The notes beneath the pieces were generated by a model. That model searched no databases, was not told the origin of the DNA, and saw nothing but the letters and a program-made list of their open reading frames with translations. Shown here piece by piece: positions 45,068-53,698 of a DNA stretch of 64,000 bases (the first letter of the stretch is position 1; every line of letters starts with the position of its first letter). The DNA is from Huiozyma naganishii CBS 8797 (Eukaryota > Ascomycota > Saccharomycetes > Saccharomycetales > Saccharomycetaceae), in NCBI RefSeq assembly GCF_000348985.1, contig NC_035930.1, positions 434,001 through 498,000 of the forward strand, written 5' to 3'. Position numbers and translations under genes: made by a program.

Positions 45068-46495
45068 TCAGTCGGGGCTTCTCTTGAGAGGGTGCTGTCT
45101 CTTCTGCAAGTTCTGGAGGATCATGGGTAGCCCCCTGGGCAGCGATACGTCGTTGTCCAGTTTCATGGTGGAATCGCCAGCGGTTCTGTTCAGTGGGGAG
45201 TAATTCTCCAGTTCTTGCACTAGATCGTCCAATTCCACTTGTGGGTATTGCAAGTCGTCCTCGTACTCGTCGTCGTGTTTCTTGTTCCCATTGTACAGCA
45301 CCGAGTTTGGTGTGCCTGGCTTGAACACGAGCGTGCGTTTCTTGAATACACCGTCGGTCGCCAATTCCTGCAAGTAGTCACGGATATCCTCCGGGGGGAC
45401 GCCATCGTCCAAAAGTAACGCTACCATCCCGCACACTATCGGCGATGCCATCGAGGTGCCGGAGTATTTCACAAACGAGGGCCAGTCTCGGTTTACTAAT
45501 GAGGCAACGTTGACGCCAGGTGCAAATATGTCCACACAGGGCCCCCAGTTGCTGAATTTTGCAATCGTGTCGAACCGGTCGTCAAATGCACCAACGGTGA
45601 TTGCACCAGTGGCAGACGATGGGCTCGTCCAGCACGCGTTCATGTTGAAATTGCCAGCGGCAACAACTACAACGATCCCCTTCTTCTCCACCTCGTTAAT
45701 CGCTTGGTTCAAAATGTTACTCTTCACAGACCCGAGACTCATGTTTAATACACACTGCGAGTCCTCGTGTTCCTGACAATCCTGCACGGCGAACTCAAGC
45801 GCCGAAAGAATGGAAACAAGCGTCCCAGCACCCAGTGCATCCAGACACTTCACATCCACAAGTTGTACATGTTTCGCAACACCGAAGGTCTTGGACCCAA
45901 CAAGCCCAGCAACGTGTGTCCCATGACCGTTCAGATCCCCCTCGCCTTCTCCCGTACAGTCGGTCCCAAACTCAACCCGATCCTCAAACTCCTTGTGGTC
46001 CCGCATCACACCAGTGTCCAAAATGTACGCTCTCGTAGTCGCACCTTGAGCCCACCGGTCGTAGTAGTAATTGAACGAGTCCCTGTACCGGGTCTTGTTG
46101 TTCATGTCGTACGGCAATTGCATCCTCCTAGAGATCCGCGCCAGGTGTCGAGGTGCCCCCCTCTGCCGTTTCATCTTCGGAAGCCAGGATTCATCCTCCA
46201 CGGCGTCCCCCTCAAACGCCTTCACCATTATATTCGGGACCACCTCCTTCACGAATGGGTGTCGTTTGATTTTATCCAGGACATCATGGGACAAGTTCAT
46301 TGTCAGACCCTTCAGTTCCCCGATTTGGAACCGTTTGTTGATTTTCCCGCCCATGAACCACTTCAAGTCCTTCGAGAGGACCGAGTTCATAAACCTTTCT
46401 GAGCGGGAATCATCATTTAGTGTCACCAAAAATTCCTCAGCAGCTGCACCACCCAAAGAGCTCAGAAATAAATTCAGTAGAATGGCCAATTTCAT
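45068..46495 (-). CDS. RRT12: RRT12, subtilisin-family spore-wall protease
   Basis: 475 residues (S. cerevisiae 491, YCR045C). It is a secreted subtilase needed for the dityrosine layer of the spore wall. The signal peptide is at 1-19 (MKLAILLNLFLSSLGGAAA). An I9-type propeptide runs to about 100, then APRHLARISRR. The catalytic triad is Asp160 (AYILDTGV), His191 (NGHGTHVAGLVG) and Ser348 (SGTSMASP), with oxyanion-region AAGNFN at about 280. The stretch ITVGAFDDRFDTIAKFSNWG matches RRT12 more than PRB1 or YSP3. The start is the ATG at 46495. A mid-sporulation element lies about 80 bases upstream. Its order with IMG1 matches YCR045-046. Confidence 0.93.
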   Translation of the reverse strand: MKLAILLNLFLSSLGGAAAEEFLVTLNDDSRSERFMNSVLSKDLKWFMGGKINKRFQIGELKGLTMNLSHDVLDKIKRHPFVKEVVPNIMVKAFEGDAVEDESWLPKMKRQRGAPRHLARISRRMQLPYDMNNKTRYRDSFNYYYDRWAQGATTRAYILDTGVMRDHKEFEDRVEFGTDCTGEGEGDLNGHGTHVAGLVGSKTFGVAKHVQLVDVKCLDALGAGTLVSILSALEFAVQDCQEHEDSQCVLNMSLGSVKSNILNQAINEVEKKGIVVVVAAGNFNMNACWTSPSSATGAITVGAFDDRFDTIAKFSNWGPCVDIFAPGVNVASLVNRDWPSFVKYSGTSMASPIVCGMVALLLDDGVPPEDIRDYLQELATDGVFKKRTLVFKPGTPNSVLYNGNKKHDDEYEDDLQYPQVELDDLVQELENYSPLNRTAGDSTMKLDNDVSLPRGLPMILQNLQKRQHPLKRSPD

Positions 46496-46791
46496 CGTAG
46501 TGTGGATTCTCTTGTTGATTTGTAGATTTTTAGCTTCTTAGTGCGATCTTGAAGGTTCTTGTGTGTGGGACCTTCTTTTGTGTCACTTTCGAGAACGGAG
46601 TTTTTTAACGTTTTGGTGTAAAACAATAACGGTTTTTCACCACCTAAACAAAAACATTTCTGATTGAAAAGTGACTCTATTGAGCCACATGGCAATGTAC
46701 ACATACAATTCAATGATCTCGCGTTCACGACGGACTTACAAATATTTACAGTGTTATGTAGGGTCCCCTGTGTTATATACCAGCTAGGCGG
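46496..46791. promoter_or_regulatory. RRT12 promoter with mid-sporulation element
   Basis: The plus strand TTTTGTGTC at 46575-46583 reads GACACAAAA on the RRT12 strand. This matches the Ndt80 mid-sporulation element GNCRCAAAW, about 80 bases before the RRT12 ATG. The rest is AT-rich, with the IMG1 3' end. Confidence 0.6.
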
Positions 46792-47433
46792 TCATTTCTT
46801 CTTCCTCAACCTTGCCTCCAAGTTATTAACGTCCAATTTCGTCCCACGTATATAGTAGTGTTTATTTCTTGCTCTCTTACCATCACTCTTCTTCAACACT
46901 TCAATTCTTTCCACCAATGGTGAAAAGATGGGGACCCTAGTCTCCACCACCGTCTTAGCCACCGCGTTCCTCAACAACAGCGACGCATCCTGCACAACCC
47001 TTTTCCGGTTCACCCCAAGTACATACCCAACAAAGGGATCAAACGCACACTTGGCCCTATTGTACACTACACGGACAACATCCCCCACAGCCACCGTCGG
47101 AGTGGCTTGCTGTTGCTGTGGTGCGTCATTGCGCGCCCTCTTAGCCAGCAGGGACCGCCTCCAGCGGTCCCTATCGAGTGTCGAATCCAACTCCAACATA
47201 CTCACTTTCCGTAACAACGGTCCACGTTTCAATGGGGGTTTCTCCAATGGTGGATACACTGGTATCATTTTCCTTCTCGAGACGGGCACCTGGTACCATC
47301 TCCTCGCGAACACCATGGCACCGCGCTGCATCGCCTGGGACACACACAGACGACCAGTCATCGTTGACATTGCGGTATTGCCGACACACACAGGGTACCT
47401 GGCTCCCCCCCCCTGCAGCTCCATAACCCACAT
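46792..47433 (-). CDS. IMG1: IMG1, mitochondrial ribosomal protein bL19m
   Basis: 213 residues from the first ATG (S. cerevisiae 169, YCR046C). It is a large-subunit mitoribosomal protein of the L19 family. The core is strongly conserved: VGDVVRVVYNRAKCAFDPFV, GYVLGVNRKRVVQDASLLLR, VETRVPIFSPLVERIEVLKK and RNKHYYIRGTKLDVNNLEAR. The N-terminus is uncertain. The first ATG is followed by a C9/G9 run (Gly-Gly-Gly) that does not look like a presequence. In-frame ATGs at 47370, 47361, 47331 and 47316 would give starts closer to the S. cerevisiae length, for example MQRGAMVFARRWYQVPVSRR. Confidence 0.92.
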   Translation of the reverse strand: MWVMELQGGGARYPVCVGNTAMSTMTGRLCVSQAMQRGAMVFARRWYQVPVSRRKMIPVYPPLEKPPLKRGPLLRKVSMLELDSTLDRDRWRRSLLAKRARNDAPQQQQATPTVAVGDVVRVVYNRAKCAFDPFVGYVLGVNRKRVVQDASLLLRNAVAKTVVETRVPIFSPLVERIEVLKKSDGKRARNKHYYIRGTKLDVNNLEARLRKKK

Positions 47434-47489
47434 CTCAACCTGTTCCTCTTATGTCTTGCCCTGTAGCAATTGACGGAAGGGAAAACCCA

Positions 47490-47672
47490 CCCACGTGACC
47501 ACCAGGCGCAAAAACCATCACGTCACACGATCTCCCACCACGTGACACCCAAAAACAAATCACGCGACACGAAACCCGCTTATCACGCAACACGAAATCC
47601 AGCACGTGACACAAAACACTTATCACGTAACACGAAACAATCAGGGTAACCCCAAACCACCCCACGTGACCC
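47490..47672 (+). repeat. Degenerate CACG(T/C)-ACAC array, about 21-bp period
   Basis: Eight CACG cores, all in the same orientation, start at 47492, 47519, 47539, 47561, 47584, 47603, 47624 and 47663. The intervals are 27, 20, 22, 23, 19, 21 and 39 (about 2 x 20). Four are full E-boxes CACGTG (47492, 47539, 47603, 47663). The extended unit is roughly TCACGTGACACGAAAC. It lies in the IMG1/oxidoreductase divergent promoter. Confidence 0.8.
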
Positions 47673-47816
47673 AAGACCCACGCACCGCACCAGACAAAAA
47701 AAAGGGTTTTCTCTGCGCAGCGTCTTCGAAAAAGGAAGATGAAGCAGGGGGTTGTCTCAGACAACAACTTACATGTACATATATATAATATACCTATGAG
47801 GGAGTGATATATATAT

Positions 47817-47856
47817 TGAGGTACTGAGGTATTGCGGTGTTGCGGTGTTGAGGTAC
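47817..47856 (+). repeat. Five 8-bp tandem units
   Basis: TGAGGTAC, TGAGGTAT, TGCGGTGT, TGCGGTGT, TGAGGTAC in direct succession, 75 bases before the ATG of the third oxidoreductase. Confidence 0.8.
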
Positions 47857-47930
47857 CAGAGCGGTAAGAAGGTTTACATTCTGTTAGCTGTGCCAATATA
47901 TCTTTTGCTAGAGAGTCAACTCACCCCAGT

Positions 47931-49070
47931 ATGTTTGAAACAGGGATTCCAAAGACGATGAGGGCGGTGGTCATCGAGGGGGATAAAGCCGTCGTGAAAG
48001 ACGGAGTGCCCGTCCCCTTGCTAGATGACGGGTTCATGCTGATTAAAGTGTGTGCTGTTGCTGTGAATCCGATGGATTGGAAGCATGTAGAGTTCAAGAT
48101 GGGCAGTGAGGGTGCTATCCTCGGGTGCGACGTCGCTGGACAGGTGCTCAGTATTGGGTCCAGTGTCTCGGCTACGGATTTCAGAGTAGGGGATTACGTC
48201 TGCTCGTTCATCCATGGTGGGTCCACGAAGAGACATATGAATGGTGCGTTTGCAGAGTACGCTGCCGTGGATGCATCGCTCACTTACTGTCTCCCCCAGG
48301 GGATCAAAGCTGCTCCGAATTCCGAGGACAGTTTACCAGAGGGGCCCGTGGATACAGTGGAGGGTGCGGCGAGTCTCCCTGTTGGGTTGACTACTTCTGG
48401 TGGTGTGTTGGTGCACGAGTTGCGGCTTGCGTTGGATTGGGAACCAGAGAAACCGCAGAAGGATACTCCTTTGCTTGTGTGGGGGGGCGCCACTAGTGTT
48501 GGCCAGGTGCTGATACAAGTAGCGAAGAAGCTGCACGGGTTCACCAAGATCATCGCCGTTGCGTCCAAGAAACACGAAAAACAACTAAGGGAGTACGGTG
48601 CGGATGAAGTCTACGATTACCACGATAAAGATGTCGTGCAGCAGATACAGGAAAGGCACAACGATATACAGGTGCTTGTGGACGTCGTGTCCAGCGAACA
48701 GACCATCCAGCAAGTGTACAGGTGCGCGTCGAGAGACAAACCAGCCACCGTCGTGCAGTTGGAGTTCCTCAACATCGAACAGATCCACCCAGAGGACAGG
48801 AGGGACGACGTCAAGATCATCGGGACACTGATATACTTGTCCGCTGGCTGGGATGTCCCCATTGGGCCATACCACTTCCCGCCAAACCCACAGTACAGGA
48901 AGGAAATGATCTCGTTCGTCAAATTCATAGACGAAAAGGTCAAGAGCGGAGAGATCCACCATATCCCTGTCAAGATCAACCGCAACGGACTGGAGGACAT
49001 ACCCGCCCTCATGGAACAGATCAAACAGGGCAAAAATAGCGGAGAGAAATTCGTCACCGTCTTGGAATGA
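47931..49070 (+). CDS. YNL134C-type NAD(P)H-dependent aldehyde reductase, copy 3
   Basis: 379 residues. It is in the same MDR reductase family as the genes at 9.6 and 11.0 kb: AVNPMDWKHVEFKMGSEGAI, CDVAGQVLSIGSSV, and the Rossmann stretch WGGATSVGQVLIQVAKK, ending KNSGEKFVTVLE. It has diverged from the tandem pair and lacks their 81-base identical tract. The start is the ATG at 47931 (MFETGIPKTMRAVVIEGD). It is a dispersed copy at a synteny break beside IMG1, downstream of an E-box array. It is immediately followed by a C12 run. Substrates are not known; the family reduces aldehydes with NADH. Confidence 0.9.
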   Translation: MFETGIPKTMRAVVIEGDKAVVKDGVPVPLLDDGFMLIKVCAVAVNPMDWKHVEFKMGSEGAILGCDVAGQVLSIGSSVSATDFRVGDYVCSFIHGGSTKRHMNGAFAEYAAVDASLTYCLPQGIKAAPNSEDSLPEGPVDTVEGAASLPVGLTTSGGVLVHELRLALDWEPEKPQKDTPLLVWGGATSVGQVLIQVAKKLHGFTKIIAVASKKHEKQLREYGADEVYDYHDKDVVQQIQERHNDIQVLVDVVSSEQTIQQVYRCASRDKPATVVQLEFLNIEQIHPEDRRDDVKIIGTLIYLSAGWDVPIGPYHFPPNPQYRKEMISFVKFIDEKVKSGEIHHIPVKINRNGLEDIPALMEQIKQGKNSGEKFVTVLE

Positions 49071-49082
49071 CCCCCCCCCCCC
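49071..49082 (+). repeat. C12 homopolymer after the copy 3 stop
   Basis: Twelve C directly follow the TGA of the third oxidoreductase gene. It is the longest G/C homopolymer in the window. Confidence 0.9.
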
Positions 49083-49169
49083 TGACGTATCCATATATAT
49101 GTATATACAGGGTGTAGATGAGGTAAAATCAGTTCAAAAATTCATATATTTAATACATACACATCCTGT

Positions 49170-52100
49170 TTACAATACAAGGGCGGCAAGGGCAAACACG
49201 GCGTAACCGGCTTCGCACACGTATCTCACGGCGCCGTTAGCAGATTGGATGTTGATCAGTGGCGCCATTGTGCTTGTAGGGGTGACATTGGTCACTTGAG
49301 AAGGTGCAGCTGGGGTGGGCACAGAGGTGGCCGCAGAGGTGGCAGACTTGTTTGCGGATAATACAGTGGTATCTTTATGGCCCGCAGTGGCGGCCGTCGT
49401 CTCAGCAGTTGGCGTTTTGACCTCTGCTGCTGCTCCAATGGTAGCCGCTTCTCCAGCACCGGCACCAGTACTGGTGACACTGGTGATCCCAGCAACTGGC
49501 TGTTGTGTGGTGGTGGCTTCTGTGGTCTTCCTGGATTGACATTCCTCATCACAAACTGTGGCAGTCTCCATATGAATGGTCCCTGAAGTTACAGTTACGA
49601 TGGTAGTTGGAGCTGTGGTAGTTTTAGCGACATCATTCCCCTTTTGACAAACTTCATCACATTCTGTGGTAGCAACAGTGGCCGCGACAGTGGTGGGGAC
49701 TCTCGTAGCAGAGTCTGGAGGACAACTGGTCACAATTGTCGTGTTTCTGAAATGCTTCGTGATAACATCCCATTCGGTGGAGACACGCAACGATGCAACC
49801 CCTGTAACAACCGATTTCAAAGCTTTGGATGGGCTCCCAGATATGGCAGATGGATGGTTCGCAGTTGAGGTAACGCTCGAAACAAGGCTCGTACGGGAAG
49901 TGGTCTTTCTAGACGAGGCAACAGAACTCGTCAATGGCGAGGCGGTAGACGATACTGGGCGCGATGCAACGTTGGATGGGTAGACAACAACAATATGTCT
50001 GGCTCTGAAGGCAGCATCCAAGGATTGCTGCAATCTCGTGGAATACCACGGAACACCACTTATCAACCCACAGACAGAAACGGTATCCACCATCGTGACA
50101 ATGTTGGACCAATTAGGCTCAGATCTGGTAGCGGCAATATCCGAAGCAGCAGAGGCAACAGCCTGTGGGTATCTCATGCTCGTGCGGAGCTCGTTGTACG
50201 AGTCGTATTCGCTCTGATGGTGGGCAATATCGTTCGCATACACGGACAACTCAACAGCCTGAACCCGCGGATCATAAAAGAATAACGTCGTCCAAGGAAC
50301 AGCCGAGCTCGATGGAGCAATGCTGACACTCGATGCAACAGTAGTCGCGTAAGAAGCTGTCGATGAAACAGATGCAAGTTCGGAGCTCGTGGACTCAGAG
50401 GAGGCAACAGAGGAAGGGGTAACCGAAGAAGAAGCGATAATGACCAAAGTGGTCGTCCCCGTTTCCAAATCACCTGCAGAACCAGTCTTGGTGAAAAACG
50501 ACACAAATTCCGTCCTCGAACGCTCCATGGCATCAAGTCCTGTTATGGTGTACGCCGAAGGCAACGTGAACGGAACAGTCGTCGTGGTCGTCCCGGTTTC
50601 CAGGTCGCCAGCAGACCCGGTTTTCGTGAAGTACGAAATGATCTCGGTGACGGATCTGCTCGTGCCGTTTGCAGCTGTTATGGTGTACGCCGAAGGCAAC
50701 GTGAACGGAACAGTCGTCGTGGTCGTCCCGGTTTCCAGGTCGCCAGCAGACCCGGTTTTCGTGAAGTACGAAATGATCTCGGTGACGGATCTGCTCGTGC
50801 CGTTTGCAGCTGTTGTGGTGTACGCCGAAGGCAGCGTGAAGGGAACAGTAGTTGTGGTCGTCCCGGTCTCCAGGTCGCCAGCAGACCCGGTCTTCGTGAA
50901 GTACGAGATGATCTCAGTAGCAGAGCTGTCATTCCCGTTAGCAGCTGTCGTGGTGTACGCAGATGGAATTGTGAAGGGAACAGTAGTTGTGGTCATCCCG
51001 GTCTCCAGGTCGCCAGCAGACCCGATCTTCGTGAAGTACGAGACGATCTCAGTCACGGAGCTGTCATCCCCGTTAGCAGCAGTCGTGGTGTACGCAGATG
51101 GAACCGTGAATGGAATCGTGATCGTGGTCGTACCAGTCTCCAGTCCCTTGTCAGCTCCCGTCTTCGTGAAGTACGAAACCACTTCTGTGGCGGAGCTTCC
51201 TGCTTCGTCGGTCGCAGTGGTGCTATATTCAGAAGGTATAGTGAATGGAATGGTGGTCACAGAGGTCAATGTTGCTACGCTCCCATATCTGTCAGTGGTA
51301 GGGTAAAACGAAAGCAGCTCTGTTGCAGTGCTATCCACCCCAGCCGCCACAGTAGTTGTTGTTTCTGGCAATTGAGTGTATGCAGGAGGAATCCAAGGAC
51401 TTTTGTCACATGGCATACACGCGCTTGGAAGAGATGCATCTGGAGGAGGTGCATTATAGTACAAAGCATTGTTTGCCAAATCAAGCCCAATATGATTGGA
51501 GATTTGTTCTTGCTTGAACAACGAGTTGGTATATCCTGTACCAATGTTGAACTTATGCGAAATGAAAATAAAGATACTGAATGACAGGACACCAGTTTTA
51601 GTATCGTAGGAGTGACTAACAATTGAAGTACCAAAACTCAGAAAATTCCCGTTACCAAAACCAGCAACCTTGATATTATCAGTTTTCCCCTTCGTGTCCA
51701 CGTAGATGATGGACGAGGAGGAAGACATGTAGAGCGTTTGAGGACCTAATGTACCCATGTTTGTAGATTGGATAGCGTACACAGTGTTATCCCCAATGGT
51801 GATACACCCTGAACCGCCGATCGAAGCGTCTAGGTATGCCTTGACGTTTTTCAAGCAGATGGTCCCATCGTTTGTAATCGTCTTTCCCTTGATGTTCACC
51901 GCGCTTGAATAGCCAGAACTTTCATCTTGGCCAAAGTAAATCAGTCCCTTGTTGTTCAAGGTGGTACTGGGTTGCAATGTAAACCCGTTGTTGTTCACGT
52001 TGGCACCGTTGAAGTATATCTCACCTGAATTTTCGATGGTCGTGCCACCCCACGTCATACTCAAAGCGGCAGAGGAATTACGGTTGTCGACGACAATGTG

Positions 52101-52385
52101 GCCAGTGTTGACCAACGAACCTCCAGTGAAATCTGTATTTAGCTTCCCATCCGAGGAGTCAGCGTTACCAATGTATAGAGCACCATCGACGTTAACATTA
52201 CCGCCAAAGTTCTGTGTAGCGCCATGTATTATGGCCAAGTAGGCGCCAGAGTTGACATCGACATCCTCGGTGCCAGCGACGGAACCCGCCAAAATTGTAT
52301 CTGTAGACACAGAGATTGACGCGGCAAATCCGGCAATACATAGTAAGATAGTAGCAATTGAGCTACCAATTCGAACGTTAACCAT
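49170..52385 (-). CDS. Large GPI-anchored cell-wall adhesin with 45-residue repeats
   Basis: 1071 residues from the ATG at 52385 (MVNVRIGSSIATILLCIAGF, a signal peptide). An in-frame ATG at 52460 would add 25 residues ahead of it. Residues about 25-330 form a beta-helix-like domain with repeated Asn/Gly turns (GSLVNTGHIVVDNRNSSAAL, TIENSGEIYFNGANVNNNGF, LNNKGLIYFG, ITNDGTICLKN), like the Hyr1/Iff-type N-terminal domain of fungal wall proteins. Six repeats of 45 residues follow (core PFTLPSAYTTT...SYFTKTGSAGDLETG), then Ser/Thr-rich stalk with CDE(V/E)CQ motifs. The C-terminus SANGAVRYVC...ALAALVL fits a GPI signal. It probably mediates surface adhesion; the ligand is unknown. It has no counterpart in the syntenic blocks. 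Confidence 0.85.
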   Translation of the reverse strand: MVNVRIGSSIATILLCIAGFAASISVSTDTILAGSVAGTEDVDVNSGAYLAIIHGATQNFGGNVNVDGALYIGNADSSDGKLNTDFTGGSLVNTGHIVVDNRNSSAALSMTWGGTTIENSGEIYFNGANVNNNGFTLQPSTTLNNKGLIYFGQDESSGYSSAVNIKGKTITNDGTICLKNVKAYLDASIGGSGCITIGDNTVYAIQSTNMGTLGPQTLYMSSSSSIIYVDTKGKTDNIKVAGFGNGNFLSFGTSIVSHSYDTKTGVLSFSIFIFISHKFNIGTGYTNSLFKQEQISNHIGLDLANNALYYNAPPPDASLPSACMPCDKSPWIPPAYTQLPETTTTVAAGVDSTATELLSFYPTTDRYGSVATLTSVTTIPFTIPSEYSTTATDEAGSSATEVVSYFTKTGADKGLETGTTTITIPFTVPSAYTTTAANGDDSSVTEIVSYFTKIGSAGDLETGMTTTTVPFTIPSAYTTTAANGNDSSATEIISYFTKTGSAGDLETGTTTTTVPFTLPSAYTTTAANGTSRSVTEIISYFTKTGSAGDLETGTTTTTVPFTLPSAYTITAANGTSRSVTEIISYFTKTGSAGDLETGTTTTTVPFTLPSAYTITGLDAMERSRTEFVSFFTKTGSAGDLETGTTTLVIIASSSVTPSSVASSESTSSELASVSSTASYATTVASSVSIAPSSSAVPWTTLFFYDPRVQAVELSVYANDIAHHQSEYDSYNELRTSMRYPQAVASAASDIAATRSEPNWSNIVTMVDTVSVCGLISGVPWYSTRLQQSLDAAFRARHIVVVYPSNVASRPVSSTASPLTSSVASSRKTTSRTSLVSSVTSTANHPSAISGSPSKALKSVVTGVASLRVSTEWDVITKHFRNTTIVTSCPPDSATRVPTTVAATVATTECDEVCQKGNDVAKTTTAPTTIVTVTSGTIHMETATVCDEECQSRKTTEATTTQQPVAGITSVTSTGAGAGEAATIGAAAEVKTPTAETTAATAGHKDTTVLSANKSATSAATSVPTPAAPSQVTNVTPTSTMAPLINIQSANGAVRYVCEAGYAVFALAALVL
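50440..51250 (-). repeat. 135-bp intragenic tandem repeats of the adhesin
   Basis: Six units of 135 bases (45 residues). Adjacent units around 50571-50840 are nearly identical at the DNA level, while the outer units (near 51250 and near 50450) are diverged. This pattern comes from recent homogenisation in the middle of the array. Confidence 0.85.
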
Positions 52386-53698
52386 GATTGCCTTTGGTGT
52401 TCTGTAAGTAAAAAACAAACAAGTAACGAAATGGAGGAACCTGATGACTATCTGACTCATTGTTTTATATAACGATTCCAATTAAACATTCGTCGTAAGA
52501 ACAAATTTTTAAGAAGGTGCTAAGGTTAGTAATGGGCAATAGATTCCGGCATCTCGTTGGAGATATTATTTTTACATCGTCGAATAGCTCTGTAAAAGCT
52601 TGTTCTTACAAAGAAACAAAGGGGTGTCCAATAGAGGGGATTGTAAACAATAGTCGACGAGCGGGGCACTAAACAAATATACTGGAATGTCTAACCGAGC
52701 AGGATTTTGGGAATATTTGTCAAACGGTTCTCATCGCTAGTGAACAATCACCAGAAAAAAAATTTGTTATGATGTCAATGGCAGGAAAAATTTTGGTGGA
52801 CAGATTCGTAGGTACTTGGGAGTGTTAGTGACTATCACGAACGCGAACTTCGTGTTGTCCTTCGTTTAGCCATAACGGGACTTCGGTGCCTTCGCCGTAG
52901 CATTCTGTTCACGAAGAGTTCAATCGGTTCGAAGTATTTCCCTTTTGGGAAACATCTTTTTTTGTGTCGTAACATCGTATAGCGTATGTTGCCTCTCGAT
53001 GAGTACTCAATTTGAAAGTTCCTTTTCCGGTATTAGAGTTTGAGCGAGCGCGGTCACGTTAAAAAACCTCATTCTTAATTGATTCATTCAATCACTTTGC
53101 TGTGGTTTATCCGGAGCGAAATTCCCACATTTGCAACACACAAAGATTCGTTAACGAATATTGAATTATGTGCGGCAACTGATCCCATAGTATTGTGGGG
53201 GTAAGGTCGTGCATATACATCGACTACTAGGGTGTGCTTACGACACCCAATTTGAGCATGCACTCTGCCGTTGTTAAGATGCCCAAACATAGGTGAGAAG
53301 ACCAGACCAAGTTTCCAAAAGTACCGCAAGGTGATATGTGAAAGTCAAAGCTACCCTGGTCGTTAATAGACGTTGATGCATTCTGGTACTTGATGCCATA
53401 ATCTGCAACTGCTCCGGTAACATGTGTTGTATTTTCCGGTGACCTCATACCATTTTGTTTTGTAGGATCCCACCCAAAATATGAGCGCTATGGTGATACT
53501 GCATGGCGGTACCTGATCGTTTAATAGTCATAATGATGGGAAGCATGCAGTAGCGGTATATGTAAAAAAAATGGAAGACCTTGAGGTATCACATACTAAA
53601 GAGCAATTTCCTGAAACAAAAAAAGGTAGTGGCCCTTCCAATATCTTGTTGAGTGCATGTTGAAAGTAAACAGTTCCGATGAACAAAGCAATGCTCCG
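52386..53698. other. Long gene-free spacer, adhesin promoter / TAH1 3' end
   Basis: 1.3 kb, the largest spacer in the window. It has small hairpins such as CACGAA-TTCGTG near 52837-52855 and many short open frames, none recognisable. A B-box-like GGTTCGAA at about 52928 lacks a tRNA fold. No LTR, centromere CDEIII core or transposon remnant was seen. It marks the change to lower-GC sequence to the right. Confidence 0.5.

Noticed and set aside
50389..51306. A 305-codon open frame antisense to the adhesin repeats
   Set aside because: It is made periodic only because the sense repeats are 135 bp, a multiple of three. There is no signal peptide or known fold.
52525..52531. TACTAAC on the minus strand upstream of the adhesin, suggesting an intron
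   Set aside because: An AG follows the branch site almost at once and no GTATGT donor is present upstream.
52835..52960. Possible tRNA (B-box-like GGTTCGAA and an A-box-like TAGCCATAACGGGA)
   Set aside because: No 7-bp acceptor stem, anticodon arm or correct spacing could be built around them.
53084..53448. Two minus-strand frames of 73-81 codons in the large spacer left of TAH1
   Set aside because: No recognisable motifs, and length within chance expectation.
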